Assembly (NCBI GenBank): GCA_013044305.1
Contig: JABEUT010000110.1
Coordinates: 1 to 6,268, forward strand
From: Bacteroidia bacterium
Lineage (GTDB): Bacteria > Bacteroidota > Bacteroidia > JABEUT01
Direction of reading: 5' to 3'
DNA length: 6,268 nucleotides
Positions 1 through 6,259 of this stretch are shown here, piece after piece (within the stretch, counting starts at the first letter, position 1; each line of letters begins with the position of its first letter). Made by a program: the position numbers and the translations under genes. The notes beneath the pieces were generated by a model. That model saw only the letters and a list, made by a program, of their open reading frames with translations, ran no database searches and was not told the DNA's origin.

Positions 1-111
1 CATTAAAATACTTGAATTTGGGGCGATTTTATTTGTTGGTACAATCAAATAAGCAGCCAACCCGGAAGTTTCATTCTGACGGGATTAAACTTACGGGGGT
101 TCTTAATTCAT

Positions 112-144
112 TTAGCGGGTACGGGGCGCGCTGCGCTTAGCGGG
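112..144. repeat. Short direct repeat TTAGCGGG
   Basis: TTAGCGGG occurs at 112-119 and again at 137-144, on either side of a GC-rich stretch containing GCGCGC. ACGGG also recurs nearby at 80-84, 93-97 and 121-125. The rest of bases 1-187 shows no convincing coding frame or RNA gene, and no function is evident for the repeat. Confidence 0.35.
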
Positions 145-159
145 ATGTATGCCATAAAG

Positions 160-181
160 TACTGCACTATGAGTGGCAGTA
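160..181 (-). terminator. Hairpin after the peroxidase stop, possible terminator
   Basis: Plus-strand positions 160-168 and 172-181 pair over nine bases around an ATG loop, with one bulged G at 176. On the minus strand the stem begins seven bases after the TAA stop and is followed by ACTTTAT, a weak U-rich stretch. Position and stem suit a transcript end for the peroxidase, and perhaps for the protease-peroxidase pair. The poor U-tract limits confidence. Confidence 0.4.
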
Positions 182-187
182 TAGGGT

Positions 188-754
188 TTATTTCGTCCCC
201 TTTATCCAGTTTATGATGTGGTCGCTTAATGGCGATTCCTTGCTCATTGCCACTCCTGCCCAGTTGCCATTTTCGTCAATCATGAATTTTTGAAAATTCC
301 ACATTACCGGGGCATCTTGCATACCGTTTTCGCTTTTTTCCGTAAGCCACTTATATAGCGGGTTAATATCGGCTCCTTTTACTGAAATCTTCGACATCAT
401 CTGGAAGGTTACTCCGTAGTTTTTAGTACAGAATGCCTTTATTGAATCATTGGCGCCCGGCTCCTGCGCCCCGAAATTATTTGCAGGAAAGCCGATGATG
501 GTGAAATTAGCGCCGCCGTATAACTTATAGAGTTTCTCCAGATCGGCATACTGGGGCGTAAAGCCGCAAAGGGATGCAGTGTTCACGATAAGCACTTTTT
601 TGCCTTTCAGGGTTGAGAAATCAAAATCGGAGCCATCAATTGTCTTGGCCTTAAAGTCGTATAGGGTTTTCATTTTTGAGGGGGGCATTGAGGTAGTAAA
701 AGAGGACAAAGCCAATGGTAACGCCATTAACAGGGATAATTTTGGTGTGTTCAC
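188..754 (-). CDS. gpx: Glutathione peroxidase family thiol peroxidase, Cys-type, possibly exported
   Basis: This gene encodes a thioredoxin-fold peroxidase that reduces hydrogen peroxide and organic hydroperoxides. Bacterial Cys-type members usually draw electrons from thioredoxin rather than glutathione. The 188 residues contain the family's signatures: NTASLCGFTPQY with peroxidatic Cys63, FPANNFGAQEPG with Gln97, and WNFQKF with Trp152 and Asn153, which completes the catalytic tetrad. Cys109, in the FC-x-KNYGVTF segment 46 residues after Cys63, is at the resolving-cysteine position. The usual cysteine of the FPCNQF motif is Ala91 here. The start is uncertain. The reading frame opens with GTG at 754 and gives a hydrophobic N-terminus (about residues 6-19) resembling a weak Sec signal peptide with no lipobox. 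Met28 would give a 161-residue cytoplasmic protein of standard family length. No clear ribosome binding site decides between them. The gene lies 51 bases downstream of the protease gene and may be cotranscribed with it. The family call is firm; export and reductant are inferred. Confidence 0.92.
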   Translation of the reverse strand: MNTPKLSLLMALPLALSSFTTSMPPSKMKTLYDFKAKTIDGSDFDFSTLKGKKVLIVNTASLCGFTPQYADLEKLYKLYGGANFTIIGFPANNFGAQEPGANDSIKAFCTKNYGVTFQMMSKISVKGADINPLYKWLTEKSENGMQDAPVMWNFQKFMIDENGNWAGVAMSKESPLSDHIINWIKGTK

Positions 755-805
755 AAGGAAGGGTTTTATGTGAAATTATATTTTAACAGGTTGATTGGGC
801 AAAGA

Positions 806-3130
806 TTACTTTGCTATCACGAATTTCCCTTGTCCAAGCAAGTTTCCGCTGCCGTCCATTACGCGGTAGAGGTAAAGTCCGGTTGCTGCTTCTCCCAATG
901 CAGGGTTCATGGAAATTTGGGTAACGGGTGCCACCAGCCCGGAGTAATATATCTGCTGCCCCAGCATATTAAATATGGCAACTGAACTATTGGTAGGTAA
1001 TTGCGAATTTATAGCCAACTGGAAGCTGCCGTTGTTGGGGTTGGGGTAAATCACCAGATTCTCATCTCTGCCTGCAACACTCTGAACCCCTTGTATAGGG
1101 CTTGCCGGAACGTGGATGTTGTCGATATAGAGCTGTCCGCCCCAATAAGATCGGTTTTCGAAGGAGAACATTACCGATTGCTGCCCGAACACTGCGGGAG
1201 GCAAGGTTATATAATCGGTTCTCCACTGTGCAGGTGTAGGTTTGAATCCGAGTGTATCGTTTGCGTTGGATGATATGCTTGGCGCGGTAGCGAGCGCAGC
1301 CCCGCCCTTATAATAGATATTGGTCCAGCTTACACCTCCGTCCAGGGAGTAATAAATTGCAAGCGTATCGCTGTAAAGCGAGTTGTAGGGGGCGTATGCC
1401 ACATCAAAATAAAGGGAGTCGGCGCTTACCAGTGTAAAATTATAGGCGGGAGTGTATATCTGCATATTTTCGCCGCCGATAGGGTTTGGTCCGGGAGGTT
1501 CGTTCAACAGATAATCGCGGTAACCCAGATTAAAATTGTTAAAGAGCATACAGGTATCATTCAACCCGTATCCGCCGCCCTGCGTGTGGATGTATTGCTG
1601 CCATGCACCGCCATAAGACTGATACGAGGTATTATAACCGTTCGGGTTGTTCACATACCAGCCTTTGGGTGGAAATTTTCCGCTGAAGGTTTGTAAAATG
1701 GGCAGGGAGTCGGAAGGCTGCACGGCAATATAATTATACCTGGTAAGGGTATCGCTGCCGCCCGACGCTGTAACTATCAGCGTTACATTATATATACCGG
1801 GAGTATTGTATTTTACCAATGGGTTTTGGGTGGAAGATGTTGCCGGTGTGCCGCCGGGGAATTGCCAGTGCCATGCGGTTATTGCAGTCGGGGTAAGGCT
1901 TTTGTCGCTGAAATATATGGAGGAGCCGCTCTTAACCGATATGTTATTGGCTATAAACTGTGCAGAGGCAGCAGGAGGTTCTATTCCTATGAGGGCCTGT
2001 TGCAGCGAATCGAAATTGTAGCCGTAAGGGTTCAGGTTTTTGAGTGAAAAATAACCGTTTGGCGAACCGCCCCAGCCCCAGTTCATGTAAAAATAACTGT
2101 TGCTGTCGTAGCCCTCGCATACCCAGGCGTGGCCTATGTCGCCTCCGCCGGTATATTGTATCATACGCCCGTGATTTAGCTCGTTTTCCATCATATTGGT
2201 CCATACAGTATCGGAAAACTGACCCTTATAGTATCCCTGAATGGTATGCCTGTTGTAGCCGAAAAACTTGGTATAGGCAGTCTGGCAGGAAACCGAATCG
2301 GCTCCGGCGTTCGAATACGCATTTGGGCAAATGACCTGGGCATTGCTTCCGCCCGGGTTATAATTCATGTCAATGGCGATTCCGCAATCGAGCATAAGCA
2401 GTGCCACATCGGAATTGGAAGGTGCGTTGATGGTATCCGGCATATTTGCCCAATTGTAATAATCGTTATAGAAGTTACGGCTTAATACACCGTAATTTTG
2501 ACCATATTGAGGGGTGTTTTCGTTATAGGTATTAGACAAGATTCCATGAGCCGGATACTTCCAGTATTGCATTACTTGAGCCATGGAAGTTGCACAGCAA
2601 CCTGTAACACAACCGCCGGGGCACATGCCATTGAAGGGGCCGCCCTGGCTCCATACAACGTTACTTAATGGCGCCACCGCGCTTCTGAAGCGGTGGCTTA
2701 GGCGTGTGTGGGCCGTACCGGTGGCATAGTCGCTCCATTCGGCTGAAATGGCCGGAGTGGCAGGCAGGTTGCGTGCTTTAATGTCTTTAATTTCTTTATC
2801 AATCACAGCCATATAGCTTTCAAATTCGGGTGATAAGTTCTGCATTTCATAATGCCCCGTGGTGGCATATCCGATGATGGGGCTTGCGGCGTTGTCGGCT
2901 GATACAATTACAAAACCGTCGTTTGTGTTTATGTTGAACACGTAATAAAGAGCAGCTCCCTGCGGGGTAAGGTTTGTTTCGGCAAGCGTAACGGAGGATA
3001 TTGCTTTTGGTGAGTTTTGTTTATAAAAGTTGGTACAAACCTTTTGTGCAAGTGAGGCCGGTATGCCTGTTGCATAAATACTGCCTGCCAGCAGCAGGTT
3101 TGCGAATAGAAGCATGGTTCTTTTGTTCAT
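806..3130 (-). CDS. Secreted C10-family (streptopain-like) cysteine protease with PKD and type IX sorting domains
   Basis: This is a preproenzyme cysteine protease of the SpeB/interpain family, probably exported by Sec and then across the outer membrane by the type IX system. Numbering is from the ATG at 3130, giving 774 residues. Residues 1-20 form a signal peptide (MNKR, then a hydrophobic run ending SIYA). Residues about 21-125 resemble the Spi propeptide, including YYVFN and GFVIVSAD. Residues about 150-385 are the catalytic domain, with Cys178 in GCCATSMAQVMQYWKYP, His334 in GHAWVCEGYD and the family's MNWGWGGSPNGYF segment at 349-361. A PKD domain spans about 388-470 (WHWQFPGG, NPLVKY, GIYNVTL). 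Residues about 477-676 look like a MAM or choice-of-anchor jelly-roll domain ending in YIDNIHV. The last 85 residues are a type IX sorting domain (IYPNPNNGSF, FNMLGQQ, GLYLYRV, KFVIAK). The frame stays open to an ATG at 3187, but that start places 19 residues ahead of a clean signal peptide, so 3130 is preferred. Four cysteines (170, 174, 178, 179) crowd the active site. Confidence 0.95.
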   Translation of the reverse strand: MNKRTMLLFANLLLAGSIYATGIPASLAQKVCTNFYKQNSPKAISSVTLAETNLTPQGAALYYVFNINTNDGFVIVSADNAASPIIGYATTGHYEMQNLSPEFESYMAVIDKEIKDIKARNLPATPAISAEWSDYATGTAHTRLSHRFRSAVAPLSNVVWSQGGPFNGMCPGGCVTGCCATSMAQVMQYWKYPAHGILSNTYNENTPQYGQNYGVLSRNFYNDYYNWANMPDTINAPSNSDVALLMLDCGIAIDMNYNPGGSNAQVICPNAYSNAGADSVSCQTAYTKFFGYNRHTIQGYYKGQFSDTVWTNMMENELNHGRMIQYTGGGDIGHAWVCEGYDSNSYFYMNWGWGGSPNGYFSLKNLNPYGYNFDSLQQALIGIEPPAASAQFIANNISVKSGSSIYFSDKSLTPTAITAWHWQFPGGTPATSSTQNPLVKYNTPGIYNVTLIVTASGGSDTLTRYNYIAVQPSDSLPILQTFSGKFPPKGWYVNNPNGYNTSYQSYGGAWQQYIHTQGGGYGLNDTCMLFNNFNLGYRDYLLNEPPGPNPIGGENMQIYTPAYNFTLVSADSLYFDVAYAPYNSLYSDTLAIYYSLDGGVSWTNIYYKGGAALATAPSISSNANDTLGFKPTPAQWRTDYITLPPAVFGQQSVMFSFENRSYWGGQLYIDNIHVPASPIQGVQSVAGRDENLVIYPNPNNGSFQLAINSQLPTNSSVAIFNMLGQQIYYSGLVAPVTQISMNPALGEAATGLYLYRVMDGSGNLLGQGKFVIAK

Positions 3131-3199
3131 AAATGGTTGGTATTTCAGAGTAAAGATTATTATGGAGAATAAATTCCTTAATTTCAATCAATTTAATGG

Positions 3200-3207
3200 T
3201 AAAGCTA
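3200..3207 (-). promoter_or_regulatory. Weak -7-like box upstream of the protease gene
   Basis: The minus strand reads TAGCTTTA, seven of eight matches to TAnnTTTG. ATTG at 3234-3231, 23 bases upstream, is a poor and distant -33 candidate. Transcription would start near 3193, leaving a leader of about 60 bases before the ATG at 3130. That suits the shorter protease start better than the ATG at 3187. Confidence 0.25.
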
Positions 3208-3277
3208 ATACTTTTTTTTTAAAGACCGGGCAATTACTGTTTCAGCCGGTTTCGGGTCAGTTTGCTGCTGGGTTATT

Positions 3278-3294
3278 TTAATCCAGAGGATTAA
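3278..3294. repeat. Perfect inverted repeat with three-base loop
   Basis: TTAATCC (3278-3284) and GGATTAA (3288-3294) flank AGA. The repeat lies directly before the start of the small plus-strand reading frame and would partly bury its AGAGGA (3285-3290). On the minus strand no U-tract follows the stem. Confidence 0.45.
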
Positions 3295-3297
3295 TAT

Positions 3298-3429
3298 ATG
3301 TACCCTGCCTTAAAAGGCGGGGATATTGTTAAAGGTTTATATTACAAACTGAACCACTACCTTTCAGTTGCAGGGCAAGGGGGCTGGATACAAGTGAGTA
3401 CAGGTATTATTCAGGCATCAGCCGTATAG
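3298..3429 (+). CDS. Possible 43-residue small protein, unknown
   Basis: An ATG at 3298 opens 43 codons ending in TAG at 3427-3429, in the gap between clpB and the protease and antisense to both flanking transcripts. AGAGGA (3285-3290) lies seven bases ahead of the ATG, a good Shine-Dalgarno spacing that is otherwise rare in this window. The predicted peptide begins MYPALKGGDIVKG, is mildly hydrophobic and glycine-rich, and has no signal peptide, clear membrane segment or motif I recognise. No convincing promoter is seen upstream. A frame of this length can arise by chance, so it is listed mainly because it fills an otherwise geneless gap. Confidence 0.2.
   Translation: MYPALKGGDIVKGLYYKLNHYLSVAGQGGWIQVSTGIIQASAV
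3303..3322 (+). repeat. GC-rich inverted repeat, paired better on the plus strand
   Basis: CCCTGCC (3303-3309) and GGCGGGG (3316-3322) pair over seven positions around TTAAAA. The one imperfect pair is a U-G wobble in plus-strand RNA but a C-A mismatch in minus-strand RNA, which slightly favours a plus-strand transcript. No U-tract follows on either strand. Confidence 0.4.
3347..3369. repeat. Inverted repeat, seven-base arms
   Basis: AACTGAA (3347-3353) and TTCAGTT (3363-3369) are perfect complements around a nine-base loop in the clpB-protease gap. CAAACTG (3345-3351), which overlaps the left arm, could pair instead with CAGTTTG at 3258-3264, so two alternative folds are possible. Confidence 0.4.
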
Positions 3430-3437
3430 GTCGGCTG
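3419..3437 (-). terminator. Hairpin 12 bases after the clpB stop, possible terminator
   Basis: Arms CAGCCG (3419-3424) and CGGCTG (3432-3437) are perfect six-base complements around a seven-base loop, closely following the clpB TAG. The stem is GC-rich, but no U-tract follows on the minus strand (the transcript continues ATGCCTGAATAAT), so it is not a classical intrinsic terminator. It may instead protect the 3' end of the clpB mRNA. Confidence 0.35.
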
Positions 3438-3449
3438 GAAGTGCGCTTA

Positions 3450-6077
3450 CTATTTTGTTTTTGTCTTCTTTTTATCGGCGTCAATCGGTTTTCTGAACAC
3501 CACTTTGTTGTCGAAAACATCCATTACAATCTGTGAGTTTCTTGCTATCTTGCCTGCAAGTATCTCTTTGCTTAGCTCATTAAGCACCTGTTTTTGAATC
3601 AGCCGCTTAATAGGTCTTGCGCCATAAGACTGGTCGTAATTATAATGAGCGAGCCAGTTCAGCGCCTCGTCGGTAGCCGAAAGAGATATGTTTTCATGCT
3701 TTAATTTTTCCACCACGGCATTGAACTGAAGGTTGACAATGGATATAATGTCATCTTTGTTAAGCGGCGAAAACATGATTATTTCATCTATGCGGTTAAG
3801 GAATTCCGGGCGAAGGGTTTTCCGAAGCAAGTCCATCACCCTTGTTTTGCTCCTTTCATATACCTTTTCCTTGCCCAGTTTTTCAATATCCTCAAACCCT
3901 TCCTGAATAATATCTGAACCAATGTTGGAGGTCATAATGATTATGGTGTTTTTGAAGTTGACCACCCTTCCTTTGCTGTCGGTAAGCCTGCCGTCGTCGA
4001 GCACCTGCAGCAGCAGATTGAAGACATCGTAATGTGCTTTTTCAATTTCGTCGAGCAGCAGCACGCTGTAAGGTTTGTGCCTTACGGCCTCGGTAAGCTG
4101 CCCTCCTTCCTCAAACCCGACATATCCCGGAGGGGCGCCAATGAGTTTTGAAATGCTGTGTTTTTCCTGGTATTCGCTCATATCAATGCGCACCATATTG
4201 TTTTCGCTATTGAACAGGTATTCCGCCAGAGCCCTTGCCACTTCGGTTTTACCCACCCCCGTGGTGCCAAGGAATATAAATGATCCTATCGGCTTTTTGG
4301 AGTCCTGCAACCCGGCGCGGCTGCGGCGAATGGCGTCGGCAACGGCCTGCACCGCTTCTTCCTGCCCGATAACGCGTTTATGCAATTCATCTTCAATGCG
4401 GAGGAGTTTTTCTCTTTCGGTCTGCATCATGCTTTTCAGGGGAATACCTGTCCAGCGGCTTACCACGGCTGCTATGTCTTCGCGGTCAACTTCTTCCTTG
4501 AGCATTTGTGAGCCTTTGGCTTTTATTGCATCCCATTTTTTTTCAAGTTCGGCGAGTTTGCTCTCGGCCTCCTTTATTTTGCCGTACCTTAATTCGGCAA
4601 CCTTACCGAAATCGCTTGCGCGTTCGGCCTGGTCGGCTTCGTGTTTCATTTCTTCCACCGCTTGTTTTATACTGTGTATCTGATCTACCACTTCCTTTTC
4701 CGATTTCCATTGTGCCATCAGGTCGGAACGCTTGTCGCTCAATTCCGAAATTTCGTGGTTCAGCACGCTTAGCCTATTCTTGTCGTTTTCGCGTTTGATG
4801 GCCTCACGCTCTATTTCAATCTGACGTATTTTCCTCTCTATCTCATCGAGTTCCACGGGCACCGAATTTATTTCCAACCGCAGTTTGGCGGCTGCTTCGT
4901 CAATCAGGTCAATGGCCTTGTCGGGCAGAAAACGCTGGCTGATATAGCGCTCGGATAGTTCCACGGCTGCCACTATGGCTTCGTCCTTAATCCTGACTTT
5001 GTGATGAGATTCGTACTTTTCCTTTATTCCGCGCAGAATGGATATGGATGCCTGTTCATCGGGTTCGTCCACCAGTATCATCTGAAAACGGCGTTCCAGC
5101 GCCTTGTCCTTCTCAAAGTATTTCTGGTATTCGTTCAGCGTGGTGGCGCCGATAGCGCGCAGCAATCCTTTTGATAGAGCCGGTTTCAGGATGTTTGCCG
5201 CATCCATAGCTCCTTCGCCTCCGCCGGCGCCAACAAGGGTGTGTATTTCGTCAATAAACAGTATTACGTCCTCGTTGTCGGTTACTTCTTTTACAAGCGC
5301 TTTAAGTCTTTCTTCAAATTCGCCTTTGTATTTTGCGCCGGCAATAATTGAGGACATATCGAGGGAGAATATTTTCTTGTTTTTAAGGTTTTCGGGTATG
5401 TCGCCGTTTACCATGCGCTGGGCAAGGCCCTCCACAATGGCAGTTTTGCCCACGCCCGGCTCGCCTACCAGGATAGGGTTGTTTTTGGTTCTGCGTGAGA
5501 GTATTTGCAGCAGCCTTCGGATTTCCTCGTCGCGCCCGATAACCGGATCGAGCTTTCCGCTCAAGCCCATTGCATTCAAATCAATGGCATATTTGTTCAG
5601 GGCGTTGTACTGGCTTTCCTGGCTCTGACTGTTCACTGTTTTTCCTTTCCGGAGTTCGTCAATGGCCTTTCTCATATCCTGGGTAGTAATGCCGTTGTCC
5701 TTCATCAGCCGCGCAATTACATCGCCCGAATTCAATAATCCGAGCAACAGGTGTTCAATAGATACATACTCATCCTTGAATTCCTTTAAATACGAGGTGG
5801 CCGTTAATACAGCTTTATTGGCATCGGAAGACAGATACTGTGCGGCATTTGAACTTCCTTTAGGGTAGCTTTCCAAAATTTTATCAAGGGCCTGGGTAAA
5901 TATGGGAATGTTGACGTTCATTTTTTTCAGGATGAATGGGGCAACGTTGGCATCAACATTAAGTATGCCTTTTAAAATATGTCCGCATTCAATAGCCGGA
6001 TTGCCTTTTTCCAGAGCTAACTGCTGGGCATTTTCTATAGCCTCCTGGCTTTTTAGTGTGAAATTATTGAGGTTCAT
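3450..6077 (-). CDS. clpB: ATP-dependent chaperone/disaggregase ClpB (Hsp100)
   Basis: ClpB is a cytoplasmic hexameric AAA+ machine that threads aggregated proteins through its pore, working with DnaK, DnaJ and GrpE after heat or other stress. The 875 residues are close to the usual length and appear intact. The Clp N-domain covers about 1-145. AAA-1 has Walker A GEPGVGKT at 205-212, Walker B ending in Asp276-Glu277, pore-loop KYKG with Tyr250, and arginine fingers Arg329 and Arg330. The charged coiled-coil middle domain at about 405-525 separates ClpB from ClpA and marks it as a disaggregase. AAA-2 has Walker A GTTGVGKT at 604-611, Walker B with Asp676-Glu677, pore-loop GYVG with Tyr652, Arg762 in RPEFLNRID and sensor-2 Arg821 in GAR. 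I see no IGL/IGF-type ClpP-binding loop, as expected for ClpB. The ATG at 6077 matches the family N-terminus (NNFTLKSQEAIENAQQLA). The tail is lysine-rich and the stop is TAG. A sigma-54-like element lies upstream. Confidence 0.98.
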   Translation of the reverse strand: MNLNNFTLKSQEAIENAQQLALEKGNPAIECGHILKGILNVDANVAPFILKKMNVNIPIFTQALDKILESYPKGSSNAAQYLSSDANKAVLTATSYLKEFKDEYVSIEHLLLGLLNSGDVIARLMKDNGITTQDMRKAIDELRKGKTVNSQSQESQYNALNKYAIDLNAMGLSGKLDPVIGRDEEIRRLLQILSRRTKNNPILVGEPGVGKTAIVEGLAQRMVNGDIPENLKNKKIFSLDMSSIIAGAKYKGEFEERLKALVKEVTDNEDVILFIDEIHTLVGAGGGEGAMDAANILKPALSKGLLRAIGATTLNEYQKYFEKDKALERRFQMILVDEPDEQASISILRGIKEKYESHHKVRIKDEAIVAAVELSERYISQRFLPDKAIDLIDEAAAKLRLEINSVPVELDEIERKIRQIEIEREAIKRENDKNRLSVLNHEISELSDKRSDLMAQWKSEKEVVDQIHSIKQAVEEMKHEADQAERASDFGKVAELRYGKIKEAESKLAELEKKWDAIKAKGSQMLKEEVDREDIAAVVSRWTGIPLKSMMQTEREKLLRIEDELHKRVIGQEEAVQAVADAIRRSRAGLQDSKKPIGSFIFLGTTGVGKTEVARALAEYLFNSENNMVRIDMSEYQEKHSISKLIGAPPGYVGFEEGGQLTEAVRHKPYSVLLLDEIEKAHYDVFNLLLQVLDDGRLTDSKGRVVNFKNTIIIMTSNIGSDIIQEGFEDIEKLGKEKVYERSKTRVMDLLRKTLRPEFLNRIDEIIMFSPLNKDDIISIVNLQFNAVVEKLKHENISLSATDEALNWLAHYNYDQSYGARPIKRLIQKQVLNELSKEILAGKIARNSQIVMDVFDNKVVFRKPIDADKKKTKTK
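5634..5648 (-). promoter_or_regulatory. Possible internal translation start in clpB (GTG, residue 148)
   Basis: Codon 148 is GTG at 5636-5634, in frame, with AAGGA (5647-5643) six bases upstream inside a GGAAAGGAAA run. Initiation here would make a protein of about 728 residues lacking the N-domain but keeping both AAA modules. E. coli ClpB is known to use an internal GTG at nearly the same place (Val149). Bacteroidota rely little on Shine-Dalgarno pairing, so the call is tentative. Confidence 0.35.
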
Positions 6078-6083
6078 TACAAA

Positions 6084-6104
6084 TTATGAGTTATGAGCTA
6101 TGAA
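6084..6104. repeat. Three tandem heptamers in the clpB leader
   Basis: The plus strand reads TTATGAG, TTATGAG, CTATGAA: two identical seven-base units and a third differing at two positions. The array lies within the predicted clpB leader, ending seven bases from the start codon, and its flanks continue the A/T-rich pattern. It may be slippage-derived simple sequence. A role in clpB expression is only a possibility. Confidence 0.6.
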
Positions 6105-6129
6105 TTAATGCTATCTATTTTAATTCTTT

Positions 6130-6145
6130 TCAAATAGTGTGCCAA
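6130..6145 (-). promoter_or_regulatory. Sigma-54-type (-24/-12) promoter candidate for clpB
   Basis: On the minus strand the sequence reads TTGGCAC-ACTAT-TTGA. The established RpoN consensus is TGGCAC-N5-TTGC, so the -24 half is a full match and the -12 half has GA in place of GC. The second G of the -24 GG (6142) and the -12 position (6130) are exactly 12 bases apart, as required. Transcription would begin near 6118 in an A/T-rich run, giving a leader of about 40 bases before the ATG at 6077. Whether this organism encodes RpoN is not visible here, and no activator-binding site was identified with confidence. Confidence 0.55.
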
Positions 6146-6237
6146 AGAGGAGTAATGGCATATTTTGCTTTGTAAACAGATGTTTTTAATCAATAGCGTC
6201 CTAAACGATTAAAAAAGGGAAAGGGAAATATTTTTAT

Positions 6238-6259
6238 CTCAAAGTTTACCTTTGAGGTA
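6238..6259. repeat. Overlapping inverted repeats around the right-edge -7 box
   Basis: CTCAAAG (6238-6244) and CTTTGAG (6250-6256) are perfect seven-base arms around TTTAC. A second dyad, TACCT (6247-6251) and AGGTA (6255-6259) around TTG, overlaps it. Both cover the TACCTTTG box, so this could be an operator for a regulator of the divergent gene, or a hairpin near the start of its transcript. There is no direct evidence for either. Confidence 0.5.
6247..6254 (+). promoter_or_regulatory. Bacteroidota-type -7 box for a divergent gene beyond the right edge
   Basis: TACCTTTG fits the known Bacteroidota housekeeping -7 element TAnnTTTG exactly. It faces right, away from clpB, and would start transcription around 6260, with the gene itself outside the window. 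No good TTTG -33 element is seen at the expected distance; the upstream sequence is an A-rich and G-rich tract. The box is embedded in overlapping inverted repeats. Confidence 0.4.

Noticed and set aside
1..3. A minus-strand ATG at the left edge, possibly the start of the next gene
   Set aside because: A single start triplet with no coding sequence inside the window is not evidence of a gene.
1944..2204. An 86-codon minus-strand frame inside the protease gene
   Set aside because: It is an alternative frame of the C10 catalytic domain; its arginine-rich composition is typical of a shadow frame.
3131..3187. The upstream ATG at 3187 as the protease start
   Set aside because: It would place 19 residues before a normal signal peptide, and the only promoter-like box leaves almost no leader for it. 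The ATG at 3130 is a better start, though this is not proven.
4075..4683. A 202-codon plus-strand open frame across clpB, with other long plus-strand frames at 5104-5628 and nearby
   Set aside because: They lie wholly antisense to an intact clpB with all catalytic motifs in order. Their translations are serine- and leucine-rich mirror products with no recognisable domain.
806..6077. The possibility that clpB, the protease and the peroxidase form a functional stress or defence system
   Set aside because: Only shared strand and proximity support it. The 320-base gap after clpB argues against a common transcript, and each family is widespread and works independently.
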